DNA of 64,000 nt from Orientallactaga sibirica (GCA_036365145.1 JAEOAD010001413.1:2072501-2136500), one strand, 5' to 3'. Counted from the first letter of the stretch, positions 24,310 through 34,399 are shown. Numbers and translations are program-made. The notes: a model not told the origin generated them from the letters alone.

Positions 24310-25386
24310 GCTGGAGAGATGGCTTAGTGGTTAAGGCACTTGCCTGCAGGGCCAAAGGACCCAGGTTTGACTTCCCAGGACCCATATAAGCCAAGTGCAC
24401 AAGGGGACACACACATTTAGAATTTGTTTGCAGTGGCTGGAGGCCCTGGCGCACCCATTCTCTCCCTCTCTCTCCCTCCCTCCCTCCCTCTCTCTCTCTC
24501 TCTTTCTCTCTCCCTGCCTATTTCTGTATCTATCTCAAATAAGTAAATAAAAATAAAATATTTTTTAAAAAACGTAAGGCCAGGCATGGTGGTGCACACC
24601 TTTAATCCCAGCACTGGGGAGGCAAAAGTAGGAGGACTGCTTCTAAGTTCAAGTCCCCCTCAAACTACATAGTGAATTCCAGGTCAGCCTGGGCTAGAGA
24701 GAGACCTGATGTCAAAAAACCAAAAAAGAGAGAGAGAGAAGGAGGATAGATCCTTGGAGCTAGGGATTTGGCTCAGTGGATAAAGTGCTTGCTTTGCCTT
24801 GAGGACCAGTGTTCAGATTTCCCCAGCATTCACCTAATTTTTTTGCTGGGTGGGCATGGCAGCCTGCCTGTAATCCCAGCTCTAGGGAAGTGAAGACAGG
24901 AGAAAGAAAGAAAAGTAAGTGATGGTGCTGGAGAGACAGCTTACCAGTTAAGGCCCTTGCCTGTGAAGCCTAAGGACCCAGGTTCAATTTCCCAGTACCT
25001 ACATAAGCCAGATATACATGGTGGGGCATGTGTCTGAAATTTGTTGGCAGTGGCTGGAGACCCTGACATATCCATTCTCTCTTTCTCTATTATCTGCTTC
25101 TCTCTATCTCTCTCTCATATTAATTAATTAATTTTAAAAAGAAAGAAAAGGGGCTGGAGAGATGGCTTAGTGGTTAAGCGCTTGCCTGTGAAGCCTAAGG
25201 ACCCCGGTTCGAGGCTCAATTCTCCAGGACCCATGTAAGCCAGATGCACAAGGTGGCACATGCATCTGGAGTTTGTTTGCAGTGGCTGGAGGTCCTGGTG
25301 TGCCCATTCTCTCTCTCTCTCTGTCTGCCTCTTTGTCTCTCTGTCTGTTGCTCTCAAATAAATAAATAATTTTTTAAAATATAAAA

Positions 25387-25468
<82 letters not shown>

Positions 25469-27828
25469 GTGAGTGCTGGAGACTCTACTGACTGCAGTCC
25501 TGACCTCTAGGACCAGATTCATACTCTCTACCACATGTGCCAACCACTATTATTTACATTCACTGGTTATCCCTGGGCAGCTGCATGGGTTTCACAGCCT
25601 TCGGGTCATTGGCATGCACACAAGAGACATAATATTTGTACAAATACAAATTACTAGAAAGGTGAGTCAGGCATAGTGACACATACCTGTTATCCCAGCA
25701 CATGGGAGGCAGAGGTAGGAGGATCAACTGTTCTAAGCCAGCCTGAGCTACATAGCAATTTTGAGGCCAGCCTGAGCTACATAAGACTATTTCTCAAAAA
25801 AAATAAAAATAAAAAATAAAATAAAAAACCCAGGGGCTGGACAGATTGCTCAGTGATTAAAAACCTGCAAAGCCTGACAGCCCAGGTTCAATTCTCCAGT
25901 ACCCATGTAAAGCTGGATGCATGACGTGGTACATGAGCCTGGAGTTTGTTTGCAGTGGCTAGAGGCCCTGGTGCACCCATTCTCTCTCTCTCTTTATCTG
26001 CCTCTTTGTCTCTCAAATAACTAAATAAATAAAATATTTTAAAAACAAAGCAAAATATTTTTTTAAAAAAACAGGCTTGCCAGGCATGGTGGTGCACATC
26101 TTAATCCCAGTACTCAGGAGGCAGAGGTAGGAGGGATCACCATGAGTTCAAGGCCCGCCTGAGATTACATAGTGAATTCCAGGTCAGCTTGGGGCTTAGA
26201 TGAAACCCTACCTCCAAAATAAAAAATATATACATATTAAAAAAAATTCTTGGAGGGCTGGGGAGATGGCTTAGCCATTAAGGCACTTGCCTGTGCAGCC
26301 TAAGGACTCAGGTTCAATTCCCCAGGAGCCACGTAAGCTAGATGCACAAGGTAGCACATGCGTCTGGAATTAGTTTGCAGTGGCTGGAGGCCTTGCGCAC
26401 TCATTCTATCTGCCTCTTTCTCCCTCTCCAATAAATAAATAAAATATTTTTTACATGAAGTTTTTTAATTTATTATTTATTTATTTATTTGAGAGAGAGA
26501 GAGATACAGAAATAGGCAGGGAGAGAGAGAGAGGGAGAGAGAGAGAGAGAGAGAGAGGGAGAGAATGGGTGCGCCAGGGCCTCCAGCCACTGCAAACGAA
26601 CTCCAGATGCATGCACCCCCTTGTGCATCTGGCTTACGTGGGTCCTGGAGAATCAAGCCTCGAACCAGGGTCCTTAGGCTTCATAGGCAAGCGTTTAACC
26701 GCTAAGCCATCTCTCCAGCTATAAATAAAATATTTTTAAAAAGAAAAAAGAAGCAGGGCGTGGTAGCACACGCCACGCCTTTAATCTCAACCCTTGGAAG
26801 GCAGAGATACGAAGATCGCCATGATTTTGAGGCCACCCTGAGACTACATAGTGAATTCCAGGTCAGCCTGAGGTAGGGTGAGACCCTACTTCAAAAAACC
26901 AAAAAAAAAAAAAAAAGAAAGAAAGAAAAAGAAAAAATTAGGCTCGGAAAGCCAGGTGTGGTGACGCACGCTTTTAATTCCAGCACTCAAGAGGCAGAGG
27001 TAGAAGGATCTCTATGAGTTTGAGGCCAGCCTGCGACGATACAGTGAATTCCAGGTCAGCCTGGGCTAAAGCAAGATCCTACCTTGAAAAACAAGACAGA
27101 AAACCAAAACAAACTAAAAACAAAAGCAGGCTTGGGCTCTAACTCAGTGGTAGAACATTTGCTTGGCACATAAAAGACCCTGATTTCAAACCCAAGCACC
27201 ACAAAACCAAACCTGGCTAGGAAGATGGCTCAGAGGTTAAAGGCACTTTTTTTTCCCCCCGAGGTAAGGTTTCACTCTAGCCCAGGCTGACCTGGAATTC
27301 ACAATGTAGTCTCAGGGTGGCCTTGAACTCATGGTGATCCTCCTACCTCTGCCTCCCGAGTGCTGGGATTAAAGGTGTGCGCCACTACCCCCAGTTTAAA
27401 GGCACTTTTGTAAACTCTGCTGGCCCAGGTTCAATTCCCACGTCACTCACATAAGCTGGACACAAAAAGTGGTGCAGGGCTGGAGAGATGGCTTAGTGGT
27501 TGAGACACATGCCTGTGAAACCTAAGGACCCCGGTTCAATTCTCCAGGTCCCATGTTAGCCAGATGCACGTGGTGGCGCATGCGTCTGGAGTTCGTTTGC
27601 AGTGGCTAGTGGCCCTGGCGCACCCATTCTCACTCTCTCTCTCTCTCCTTCTCTCCCTCTCTCTGTCTCTAATAAATAATAAATAAATAAAAATAAAATA
27701 ACTTGGGAAAAAGGATCGCCGAGGTGAGGCCACCCTGAGACTACATAGTTAATTCCAGGTCAGCCTTGACCAGAGAGACAAAAAAAAAAAAAAAAAAGTG
27801 GTGCAAGCACCTGGCGTTCATTGCAGAG

Positions 27829-27865
<37 letters not shown>

Positions 27866-29014
27866 CACACATATATATTTATATTTATAAATCATAAAAG
27901 ACATGCACCACCCTTACCCCCAAAGTATTCACAATTGAACCAACATGGCAGCTTCTGGCTACAGGTTGGATATGGTCATTCATGTAGTCAAGCCGTCCCC
28001 GTGGGCAGCCCCAGGTCCTTCCCTCTCTTAATGGGACAACTGACCCTCATCTCCCTCTGCTTCAACAACCTAGGTATCTACTTCCCTGTGTTCCCTTGGT
28101 GATCCAGAGCCCCAATCTGTCCCAAAATCTCACCCCATCAAGGTTCTGCCCTCCCTCCACCCCCACCCATGCACCTGTCACAGGTGAAGCTGGAGAGGAA
28201 GAAAAGTAGGCTGTAAATGAAGAAGGTGTAGGCTACAGCAACAATCGTGCCCAGGGGAATCGCCCGGCTAGGGTCCTTCAGCTCCCCTGGAGAGAGAGAG
28301 AGAGAATATCAGTGTTCCATCATTCCCCAACATCCCCCGGGTGGCAGCCCCACCCTCCGGGAGGCAACAAGCAAGGATTCTCACCCGACATGTTGGCCCC
28401 GGCCATGATGCCTGTGCAGCCATTAAAGAGAACAGCAAAGACGCTGGCGAAGGTCATCATGGCCCCGTTGTATAGTCCTCGGCATAGCCAGCTGGGGAGG
28501 ATGGTTCCCAGGAAGAATGGGTGTCAGCATCTCTCTTAGGAATCCGGACATCACAGCCCTGCCACCCCACCACCACCAGCCTATTTTACAATGCCCCACC
28601 TTCCTGGCACTGCCCTCCCTGAGACCTGAGCTCAATCCTTTTGGTGACCGGGCACTGTCTTCCCCTCCTCTCCTGTTCCTGTCTTCCCTAGCTCAAGGCA
28701 AGGTCTCCACTCTCTCTTTTTGGTCTTTCTTTTTTCTTTTGTTTGTTTGTTTGGGGTTTTTGTTTTGTTTGTTTGTTTTGTTTTTCAAGGTAGAGTCTCT
28801 AGTTAGTTCAGGCTGACCTGGAATTCACTCTGTAGCCTCAGGGTGGCCTCGAACTCACAGTGATCCTCCTACTTCTGCCTCCCGAGTGCTGGGATTAAAG
28901 GTGTGCACCACCACAACAAGCTCGCACTCTCTCTGTGTGTCTCTGAAATTTATTTTTTTGGTGTGTGTGAGGATATACACATGCAATGGCACACATGTGG
29001 AGGTCAGAGGACAA

Positions 29015-29047
<33 letters not shown>

Positions 29048-32000
29048 GAGAGAGAAACAGAGAGGGAGAGGGAGACAGATAGAGATGGCCAGCCTCTCAG
29101 CTGCTGTGAATGAAATCCAGATGTGTGCGCCCCTTTGTGGTCAAGTGCTGCCCTTGAGTCGCTTTGCATCTGGCTAAACGTGGGACCTGGAGATTGGAAC
29201 CGCTGGAGATTGGAACCAGCGTTCTTAGGCTTAGCAGGCAGGCGCCTTAACCACTAAGCCATCTCTCCAGCCCCAGAGGACAACTTTTAGATCAGTCCTG
29301 TCTTCCACCTCATTTGAGGCAGGGTCTCTTCTTGCTGTTCACCACTCTGTTCAGGAGTTTCATTGGGGAGGGGGGAGGAGCTAGGCATGGTGCACACACC
29401 AGTCCCAGCACTCGGGAGGCAGAAGTAGAAGGATCACTGTGAATTCAAGGGCGGTCTGGGACTACAGAGTGAGTGCCAGGTCAGCCTTGACTAGAGTGAG
29501 ACCCTACTTCAGAAAAAAAAAAAAAGTTTCTCTGGGCCGGGCGTGGTGGCGCATGCCTTTAGTCGCAGCACTCGGGAGGCAGAGGTAGGAGGATCACCAT
29601 GAGTTCGAGGCCACCCTGAGACAACATAGTGAATTCCAGGTCAGCCTGAGCTAGAGTGAAACCCTACCTTAAAAAAAAAAAAAAAAAAAAAGAAAAAAAG
29701 AAAAAAGTTTCTCTGGGCAAGCACCACCCATAGCATTTTACACAGGTGCTGGGGATGGAATTCAAGTCCTCGTGTTTATATGGCAAACACTCCACCCACT
29801 CTCCCAGCCCTGACCTTGAACTTACTCTTCCTGCCTCCACCCCAAGTGCTGAGAAGACAGGAGTACAACACCAGGGCCCACTTTACTCAGCACTGAGGAT
29901 GGAGCCCAGGGCTTCCTGCGCCGCTAGGCAAGCACTTCAACACCTGAGCTACATCCCCAGTGCCACGCAATCTTTCTGTGCCCTTGTGCCCTTAATACCT
30001 TCTTTGGCTGTTGTTATTCTGACACAGAGTCTCACTGTAGCTCAGGCTGTCCTTAAACTCCCTATGTGACCAAAGATGACCTTGAACTCCAAATCCTCCT
30101 ACCTTTACCTGGGACAGCTGGGTTATAGGTGTGGGCCTGAATGCCCATCTTATCTCTCCAGCCAGAATATGAGATCCTCTAAAGCAAGGACTGTTGGTGG
30201 TCCCCCTCTCCACTGGGTCCAACTATGTTGCTCAGGGCTCCATATCTCTTGCCAACACTCTCTCCAACACCTTTTCTTTTTCTTTTCTTTTTTTTTTCAA
30301 GGTAGGGTCTCACTCTGGCCCAGGCTGACTGGAATTCACTATGTAAACTCAGGCTAGCTTTGAACTCATGGCGATCCTCCTAGGATTAAAGACGGGCGCC
30401 ACCATGCCCAGCCCCCCCCCTTTTTTTTTTGGTCTTTTTGGTCTTTTTGGTTTTTCGAGGTAGGGTCTCACTCTAGCTCAGGCTGACCTGGAATTCACTA
30501 TGAAGTCTCAGGGTGGCCTCGAACTCACAGCGATCCTCCTACCTCTGTCTCCCGAGTGCTGGGATGAAAGGCGTGTGCCACCACACCAGGCTTTCCAACA
30601 CCTTTTCTCCTGGCTAGGAAAGGGGGGTTTTTAAGGCCCACCCCCTCACTCCAGACCCCTGGTGCTACAGTGTTCAGCTCACCGCCCAAATTATCCTTCA
30701 AGGTGCTACTGTTGAAACCAGTGAAGTGGCCGAATCGGGGCGGCACGGAGGAGCCATTGACGCCAGGCCGAGGAGCTATGGGGATGTCCCGGGGTCCCAC
30801 TGCCACAAAACTGACCAGCACCGAGGCCAGGGAGCCAGAAACCAGCAGGAATGTGAGGAAGGAGGCACGTGCATAGAGGCCAGCTCCTAACGTGCATACA
30901 CCTCCCACCAGACCCAGCAGCAGAGAGCCATAGAGTAGATTCCAGCCGTAACCCTGGGGTAGGACCCGGAGCCCACTGGAACCTGAGGCATCTGGACAAG
31001 AGAAAGAGATAAAAATTAGAAGGCTTGACCCCGTGAAGGGGCCCAGTCCCAAGTATGACACCCTCCACTCACCTATTATAGAAAACCCTTCTTCCAGCTG
31101 GGCGTGGTGGCGCATGCCTTTAATCCCAGCACTTGGGAGGCAGAGATAGGAGGATTGCTGTGAGTTCAAGGCCACCTTGAGACTACAGAGTGAATTCCAG
31201 GTCAGACTGGGCTGGAGTGAGACCCTACCTCGAAAAAAAAAAAAAAAAAAGAAAACCCTTCTTCTCACCTTCTTTCTCATCTTAATTCCCACATCATAGT
31301 GCTCCCCTGGTGGGTACCAAGATGGATCTCCCTTCTTCTATTTCTTTTTTTTTTTTTTTTTTGGTTTTTCGAGGTGGGGTCTCACTCTGGCCCAGGCTGA
31401 CCTGGAATTAACTATGTAGTCTCAGGGTGGCCTTGAACTCACCGCGATCCTCCTACCTCTGCCTCCCGAGTGCTGGGATTAAAGGCGTGCGCCACCACGC
31501 CCGGCTTTCTATTTCTTTTTAAATAGTGCTGAAATCTTTTTTTAAATTTTTATTAGAGAGCCGGGCGTGGTGGCGCACGCCTTTAATCCCAGCACTCGGG
31601 AGGCAGAGGTAGTAGGATCGCCAAGAGTTCGAGGCCACCCTGAGACTACATAGTTAATTCCAGGTCAGCCTTAGAGTGAAACGAAAAAAAAAAAAAAAAC
31701 CATAAAAAAAAAAAAAAAATTTTTATTAGAGACAGAGAGAATGGGCGCACAGGGCCTCTAGCCACTGCAAAGGAACTCCAGACACCACCATATGTATCTG
31801 GCTTACGTGGGACCTGGAGAATGGAACCTGGGTCCTTAGGCTTTGCAGGCATGTGCCTTAACCGCTAAGCCATCTCTCCAGCCCTATTTTTGTTTTTTGA
31901 GGTAGGGTTTCTCTCTAGCCCAGGTTGACCTGGAATTCACTATGTAGTCCTCAGGGTGGCCTTGAAATCACGGTGATCCACCTACCTCTGCCTCCAGAGT

Positions 32001-34054
32001 GCTGGGATTAAAAGTGTGCGCCACCACGCCCATCCAAGGCAAACATTTAACTCACTGAGCCATCTCCCTAGCTCTCTTTTTTTATTATGAGACAGGGTCT
32101 CACATAGCACAGGTGAGCCTCGAACTCACTGTGTGGCCAAAGGGTGACCTTGAACTTTTGCCTCCACCTACCAAGTGCTGGTGTTCCAGGCATGCGCCAC
32201 CATGCCCAGTTTACACACTGCTGGGGAATGGAAACCAAGATGTTGTGCATATTGGGCAAGCCCTCTACCAACTGATCTGCATCCCCAGCCCCTGGCTCTG
32301 TCAGCTTGGAGATTAGGTTGATCTTTCTGAGTAGATGGTAAACTCCCTGTGGGCAGGCACAATCGCTCAGAGGTCCACGCATCCAGCATGAAGCTGGACA
32401 CCCAAGAAGAGAACAGCAAACAAATACATTTTCCTAAAGAGGGATTATTCCCTCACAAACCCAGACTGAAAACCTCAGAGCTACCCAGACGAGGTAGAGA
32501 GAACACAGACCAGCCCCAAAGACATCCAGAACAGCCTCCACCAGCCCCAGCAGGGAGACCGCACAGCCGCAGACGTTAGCCAGGTAGAACATGAGGCCAA
32601 TGCTGCCGCCGACCTCAGGCCCCAGAGTCCGGCTGATCATGACTAAAAGTGGAAGGGCGGGGATGGGGGGGTGAGCGTTAAGGGAAAAGAAACCGAAATG
32701 CAGCATGAGGAAGCTGCCCTCCAGCCCTGGCTCCCTGCATATACCAGCTAGCTCCCCAGAAACAGTGTATCCAGGCATTTAGATTTACAGAAGTTACCAG
32801 TACCCTCAGGACAGGACTTTCTTACTCCTGTTAGGGAAGCCCTCTACTGAGCTACAATAATTTTGACCCTCTTTTTTTTTCTCTCTCTTTTTTTTCGAGG
32901 TAGGGTCTCACTGTAGCCTACGCTAACCTGGAATTCACTAGGTAGCCTCAGGGTGGCCTCGAAATTGCGGAGATCCTCCTACCTCTTCCTCCTGAGTGCT
33001 GGGATTAAAGGCGTGCACCACCACGCCCAGCACTGGCCCCTTTTTCACTTCTTTGTTTGGTTTGTCAAAGCATGGTTTCCTGTAGCCCAGGCTGGCCTTG
33101 AACTCACTACATAGCCAGGGATGACAATGAACTCCTTGATCCTCTGGCTTCCACGCCCCAAGCGCTCTACGACTGAAGGCATGCACGACCACAACCCACT
33201 CTTATTTCTGACACAAGGTCTTGATAAATTGCCCAGGCTGACCTTGAACTTGCCATCCTTCTGCTTCAGCCTCCCAAGTAGCTGGGCTTAGAGGCTTGCA
33301 TCACCACATTTGCCATCTACCTTCCTCATTATCTGCGAAGCGATTATCTAATTCACAGTACTGCCAGGAAAACAGACGGGAGCACTAGCGTATGGGCCAA
33401 AGCTGGTCACCATCCCAGCCTGCTGGCCATCCATTCATCAGAACTCTGCCCTGCTCCCAGCAGATAGAGGATACTGATCCTTTCCCATCTACCCTGGAAA
33501 CACAAAACCACCCAGACCCAGTCCATCCACGTGGGAGGATACAGTAGGCTCCACCCCCTCGCACAGCTCCATTGGTGGCGATGGCGCAGACGGACAGGAC
33601 GGTGAGCGCCAGGATGAAGTAGGCAACTAAGAGCATGGCCATGGCCTGCAGCAGGCCAGCGTGACCCACCACGAACCCTGGGAAGAGGGCAAAGCAGGTC
33701 AGAAAAGGTGCTTACATCTCTGGCCCCCTACCTCCACCCCCACTGGGTGACCGAGTTCCCACATACAGTCCATCCACTCACATCTACTAAGGACCCTCCC
33801 TAACCTCACCCAATCCCCTGCCCAGTATATTGCTCCCCCAGCCACCCCCCTCCCGGCCGCCGCCCCAACTCACCAATCCTCAGGAAGACAACTATACTGA
33901 ACATGGACAAGACAGTGGGCACCACTACACCCAGGAAGGTGGGCAGCTTGCGGGCAGACGCAGCTCCAGGACCTCCAGCTCCAGGGACTGCGAAGGCAGC
34001 CCCCTCCTCCCCCAGAAGCCTGTAGGCCAGCAGCGGGGAATTCTCACTGGCCAT
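1799..34054 (-). CDS. Slc12a9: Slc12a9 (cation-chloride cotransporter family member 9, CCC9/CIP1), whole coding locus; exons listed separately
   Basis: Multi-pass membrane protein of the SLC12 family, an amino-acid permease-like fold. The human protein is known as CIP1, reported to modulate NKCC1 and more recently linked to lysosomal ammonium/chloride transport. Seen: 13 coding exons, minus strand, all with GT/AG splice sites and matching phases, from [18 protein letters not shown] to a C-terminal domain with [15 protein letters not shown]. Hydrophobic transmembrane segments fall in exons 1-10; the soluble C-terminal domain is exons 11-13. With one copy of exons 7 and 8 and the two missing bases counted back, coding length is 2748 nt (915 codons plus stop); I recall 914 residues for human. 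As assembled the gene cannot be read through: exons 7-8 are duplicated, and exons 5 and 13 each lack one base. Assembly error is the simplest explanation. Confidence 0.93.
2740..10929. repeat. Slc12a9 intron 12: SINE cluster
   Basis: B1-like plus: 2997-3162 (16-bp TSD AAGAATTTTATTATTG), 3383-3470, 4371-4510, 6210-6400, 7231-7380, 7383-7513, 8068-8236, 8572-8735, 8752-8870, 9103-9258, 9811-9960, 10190-10340, 10516-10680. B1-like minus: 3617-3870 (old, two), 4848-5004, 6504-6722 (two, nested). DIP-like plus: 3179-3376, 5897-6198, 7518-7715, 7722-7975, 8907-9095, 9280-9510, 9968-10185. DIP-like minus: 3486-3611, 4515-4732, 4742-4847, 5030-5270, 5290-5490. ID-like: 3874-3950 and 4165-4240 minus, 6750-6851 plus. 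B2-like plus: 6857-7215. Mostly non-repeat: 2740-2980, 8237-8565, 10440-10515, 10685-10929. Borders are approximate. Confidence 0.75.
10930..11076 (-). CDS. Slc12a9: Slc12a9 coding exon 12
   Basis: 147 nt. Encodes [20 protein letters not shown] and [20 protein letters not shown]. Acceptor CTTGTGCAG, donor GTGAGT. A B1-like SINE sits a few tens of bases upstream of the acceptor. Confidence 0.93.
11077..12929. repeat. Slc12a9 intron 11: SINE cluster before the minisatellite
   Basis: B1-like plus 11105-11275, 11285-11400 (old), 12285-12425, 12805-12910; B1-like minus 12096-12255 inserted in the A-rich tail of a DIP-like plus element (11885-12095). Further DIP-like plus 11446-11630, 11632-11865, 12440-12605; DIP-like minus 12610-12775. 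Essentially no unique sequence. Confidence 0.75.
12930..13515 (+). repeat. 53-bp minisatellite, about 10 units plus a terminal ID-like head
   Basis: Units begin GGGGCTGGGGGCGTGGCTCA, continue GTGGTAGAGCTCCTGCCTAG and end AATCCCCCAGTGA. They are nearly identical, with a few variant bases (GTACCTGCCC in two late units). The last unit reads on into ID-like sequence (GCTTGCCTAGCATGCACAAGGCCC), showing the origin: an ID element with an internal deletion. Each unit keeps the tRNA A-box (TGGCTCAGTGGTAGAGC) but only the end of the B-box. Confidence 0.9.
13542..13716 (-). CDS. Slc12a9: Slc12a9 coding exon 11
   Basis: 175 nt. Encodes [40 protein letters not shown] and [18 protein letters not shown], the start of the cytosolic C-terminal domain. 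[11 protein letters not shown] is shared across SLC12 members. Donor GTGAGT lies only about 27 bases from a minisatellite. Confidence 0.93.
13875..14067 (-). CDS. Slc12a9: Slc12a9 coding exon 10
   Basis: 193 nt. Encodes [40 protein letters not shown] and [17 protein letters not shown], the last membrane helices. Acceptor CCCCTAG, donor GTTGGA (non-optimal but conserved in phase). Confidence 0.93.
14068..15087. repeat. Slc12a9 intron 9: SINEs plus unique sequence
   Basis: Unique 14068-14330; poly-T then B1-like minus 14346-14540; B1-like minus fragment 14553-14620; DIP-like minus 14632-14866; unique 14867-15087. Confidence 0.75.
15088..15212 (-). CDS. Slc12a9: Slc12a9 coding exon 9
   Basis: 125 nt. 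Encodes [20 protein letters not shown] and [18 protein letters not shown], a membrane helix and the conserved loop after it. Acceptor TTTGCCTAG, donor GTGAGC. Phase 0 in, phase 2 out. Confidence 0.93.
15213..17794. repeat. Slc12a9 intron 8 (outer copy): SINEs, includes left edge of duplicon 1
   Basis: DIP-like plus 15252-15490 and 15653-15935 (the latter of the doubled GGTTCCAATCTCCAG subfamily); B1-like plus 15498-15645. Mixed older sequence 15936-16215. DIP-like minus 16360-16460, 16800-17060 and 17460-17695. B1-like minus relics 16475-16705 and 17065-17450. ID-like minus 16715-16797. Confidence 0.7.
17795..17877 (-). CDS. Slc12a9: Slc12a9 coding exon 8, downstream copy (first duplicon)
   Basis: Identical 83 nt with the same splice sites as 21836-21918. 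This copy lies next to exon 9 in the genome. Confidence 0.88.
17878..19759. repeat. Slc12a9 intron 7 within duplicon 1: SINEs (repeated at about +4041 in duplicon 2)
   Basis: B1-like plus 18012-18172 (TSD AAAGTACTTCTG), 18880-19020, 19350-19512. DIP-like plus 18340-18535, 18604-18850, 19135-19345, 19518-19735; DIP-like minus fragment 19030-19070. The same set reappears at 22050-23780. Confidence 0.75.
19760..19917 (-). CDS. Slc12a9: Slc12a9 coding exon 7, downstream copy (first duplicon)
   Basis: Identical 158 nt with the same splice sites as 23802-23959. If spliced after the other exon 8 copy it enters the wrong frame: the exon would be read as [14 protein letters not shown] and so on, reaching TGA near its 3' end. 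Functional mRNA must skip one copy pair if this arrangement is real. Confidence 0.88.
20030..20238 (+). mobile_element. DIP-like SINE with CTCF-type motif at the duplication junction
   Basis: tRNA-derived head GACTGGAGTGATGGCTCAGT, body with CCACTAGGTGGCGC (20143-20156), CT-rich tail, then A-run. Its tail is the breakpoint of the 4-kb duplication. Second copy at 24072-24300 with the motif at 24185-24198. Confidence 0.8.
21836..21918 (-). CDS. Slc12a9: Slc12a9 coding exon 8, upstream copy (second duplicon)
   Basis: 83 nt, identical to 17795-17877. Encodes [20 protein letters not shown] and YSWGLVQ. Acceptor TTTTATAG, donor GTAAGC. It ends in phase 0, so it can join exon 9 in frame but not a second exon 7. 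Confidence 0.9.
23802..23959 (-). CDS. Slc12a9: Slc12a9 coding exon 7, upstream copy (second duplicon)
   Basis: 158 nt. Encodes [20 protein letters not shown] and [20 protein letters not shown], a membrane helix plus a conserved SLC12 segment. Acceptor CCCTTAG, donor GTGAGT. Sequence identical to the copy at 19760-19917. In transcription order this copy follows exon 6 directly, so it is in frame. Confidence 0.9.
24281..28174. repeat. Slc12a9 intron 6: SINE cluster and microsatellites
   Basis: DIP-like plus 24307-24565, 24925-25145, 25150-25390, 25833-26060, 26254-26450, 27477-27700; DIP-like minus 26455-26720. B1-like plus 24578-24735, 25660-25835, 26070-26240, 26750-26920, 26945-27105, 27710-27800. 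B1-like minus 27251-27394, inserted into a DIP-like element with TSD TTAAAGGCACTTTT. ID-like plus 24757-24830 and 27128-27210. GAAA repeat 25388-25468; CA/TA repeat 27830-27875. 27880-28174 is unique. Confidence 0.75.
28175..28286 (-). CDS. Slc12a9: Slc12a9 coding exon 6
   Basis: 112 nt. Encodes [20 protein letters not shown] and a hydrophobic helix ending [21 protein letters not shown] is a signature of SLC12 proteins. Acceptor CTCTCCAG next to a GA/CT tract; donor GTGCAT. Leaves phase 2, which exon 7 completes. Confidence 0.93.
28385..28491 (-). CDS. Slc12a9: Slc12a9 coding exon 5, with an apparent 1-base deletion
   Basis: Bordered by CCCCAG and GTGAGA. Observed length is 107 nt; matching phases with exons 4 and 6 needs 108. 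Reading in from exon 4 gives [10 protein letters not shown] and then immediate stops; the rest ([20 protein letters not shown]) is intact in the next frame. The loss maps to the C run at 28463-28466 (four C where five are expected). Family-conserved residues on both sides argue for a sequence error. Confidence 0.9.
28492..30682. repeat. Slc12a9 intron 4: SINEs
   Basis: 28500-28720 unique. B1-like minus 28780-28922, 30010-30150 (old), 30280-30420 and 30425-30592 (the last two together flanked by CCAACACCTTTTCT). DIP-like minus 29018-29275, inserted in older sequence with TSD AGAGGACAAC. B1-like plus 29379-29520 and 29535-29700. ID-like minus about 29880-29965. Confidence 0.7.
30683..30991 (-). 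CDS. Slc12a9: Slc12a9 coding exon 4
   Basis: 309 nt, the longest internal exon. Encodes [20 protein letters not shown] through [10 protein letters not shown]. Several hydrophobic helices are followed by an extracellular loop with NGSS and NSST sequons (candidate N-glycosylation sites). Acceptor CTTGTCCAG, donor GTGAGC. Confidence 0.93.
30992..32510. repeat. Slc12a9 intron 3: SINEs including a nested B1-in-DIP
   Basis: B1-like plus 31095-31245 (TSD AGAAAACCCTTCTT). B1-like minus 31345-31505 (TSD TCTATTTCTTTT) and 31890-32035. DIP-like minus about 31541-31885 split by a B1-like plus at 31559-31717, with TSD AATTTTTATTAGAG on both sides. Old B1 minus 32080-32210, ID-like minus 32215-32295, then unique to exon 3. 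Confidence 0.75.
32511..32642 (-). CDS. Slc12a9: Slc12a9 coding exon 3
   Basis: 132 nt. Encodes [20 protein letters not shown] and [20 protein letters not shown], i.e. the conserved [14 protein letters not shown] motif of SLC12 transporters and the following helix. Acceptor CTTTTAG, donor GTCTGT. Joins exon 4 to make FGADASG. Confidence 0.92.
32643..33542. repeat. Slc12a9 intron 2: B1-like relics
   Basis: Unique 32643-32870; B1-like minus 32880-33030; two older, diverged B1-type minus copies 33040-33200 and 33200-33310; unique 33310-33542. Confidence 0.65.
33543..33677 (-). CDS. Slc12a9: Slc12a9 coding exon 2
   Basis: 135 nt. Encodes [20 protein letters not shown] and [20 protein letters not shown], the second membrane segment and the family-conserved AIATNG block. 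Acceptor TTCCCAG; donor GTATCC is weaker than usual, but phase and homology with exon 3 fix it. Confidence 0.92.
33874..34054 (-). CDS. Slc12a9: Slc12a9 coding exon 1 (residues 1-60)
   Basis: ATG at 34054-34052 follows an acceptor TTTGTAG, so this exon probably starts at 34097 with 43 nt of 5' UTR and a non-coding exon lies further upstream. An in-frame upstream ATG at 34084 exists, but the conserved start is [12 protein letters not shown]. Donor GTGAGT begins at 33873. Encodes the cytosolic N terminus and the start of the first membrane segment ([20 protein letters not shown]). Confidence 0.93.
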
Positions 34055-34097
34055 GACTGAGCGCAGCCACAGGAAAACCACCAATGGGCAATTTGAC

Positions 34098-34363
34098 CTA
34101 CAAAAGAGATGATGTTGTATAGGCCATCACCAAGCCTTCCCTACCCCTAAAAAGTAATCTGAGCCGGGCGTGGTGGCGCACGCCTTAAGTCCCAGCACTT
34201 GGGAGGCAGAGGTAGGAGGACTGCCCTGAGTTCAAGGCCACCCTGAGACTACATAGTGAGTTCCAGGCCAGCCTGAGCAAGAGTGAGACCCTACCTTCAA
34301 AAAACCAAGGGGGGAAAAAAAAAAGTAACCTCACCAACTGCCCAGTTTTCCCCCCCCAGAGCT

Positions 34364-34399
<36 letters not shown>

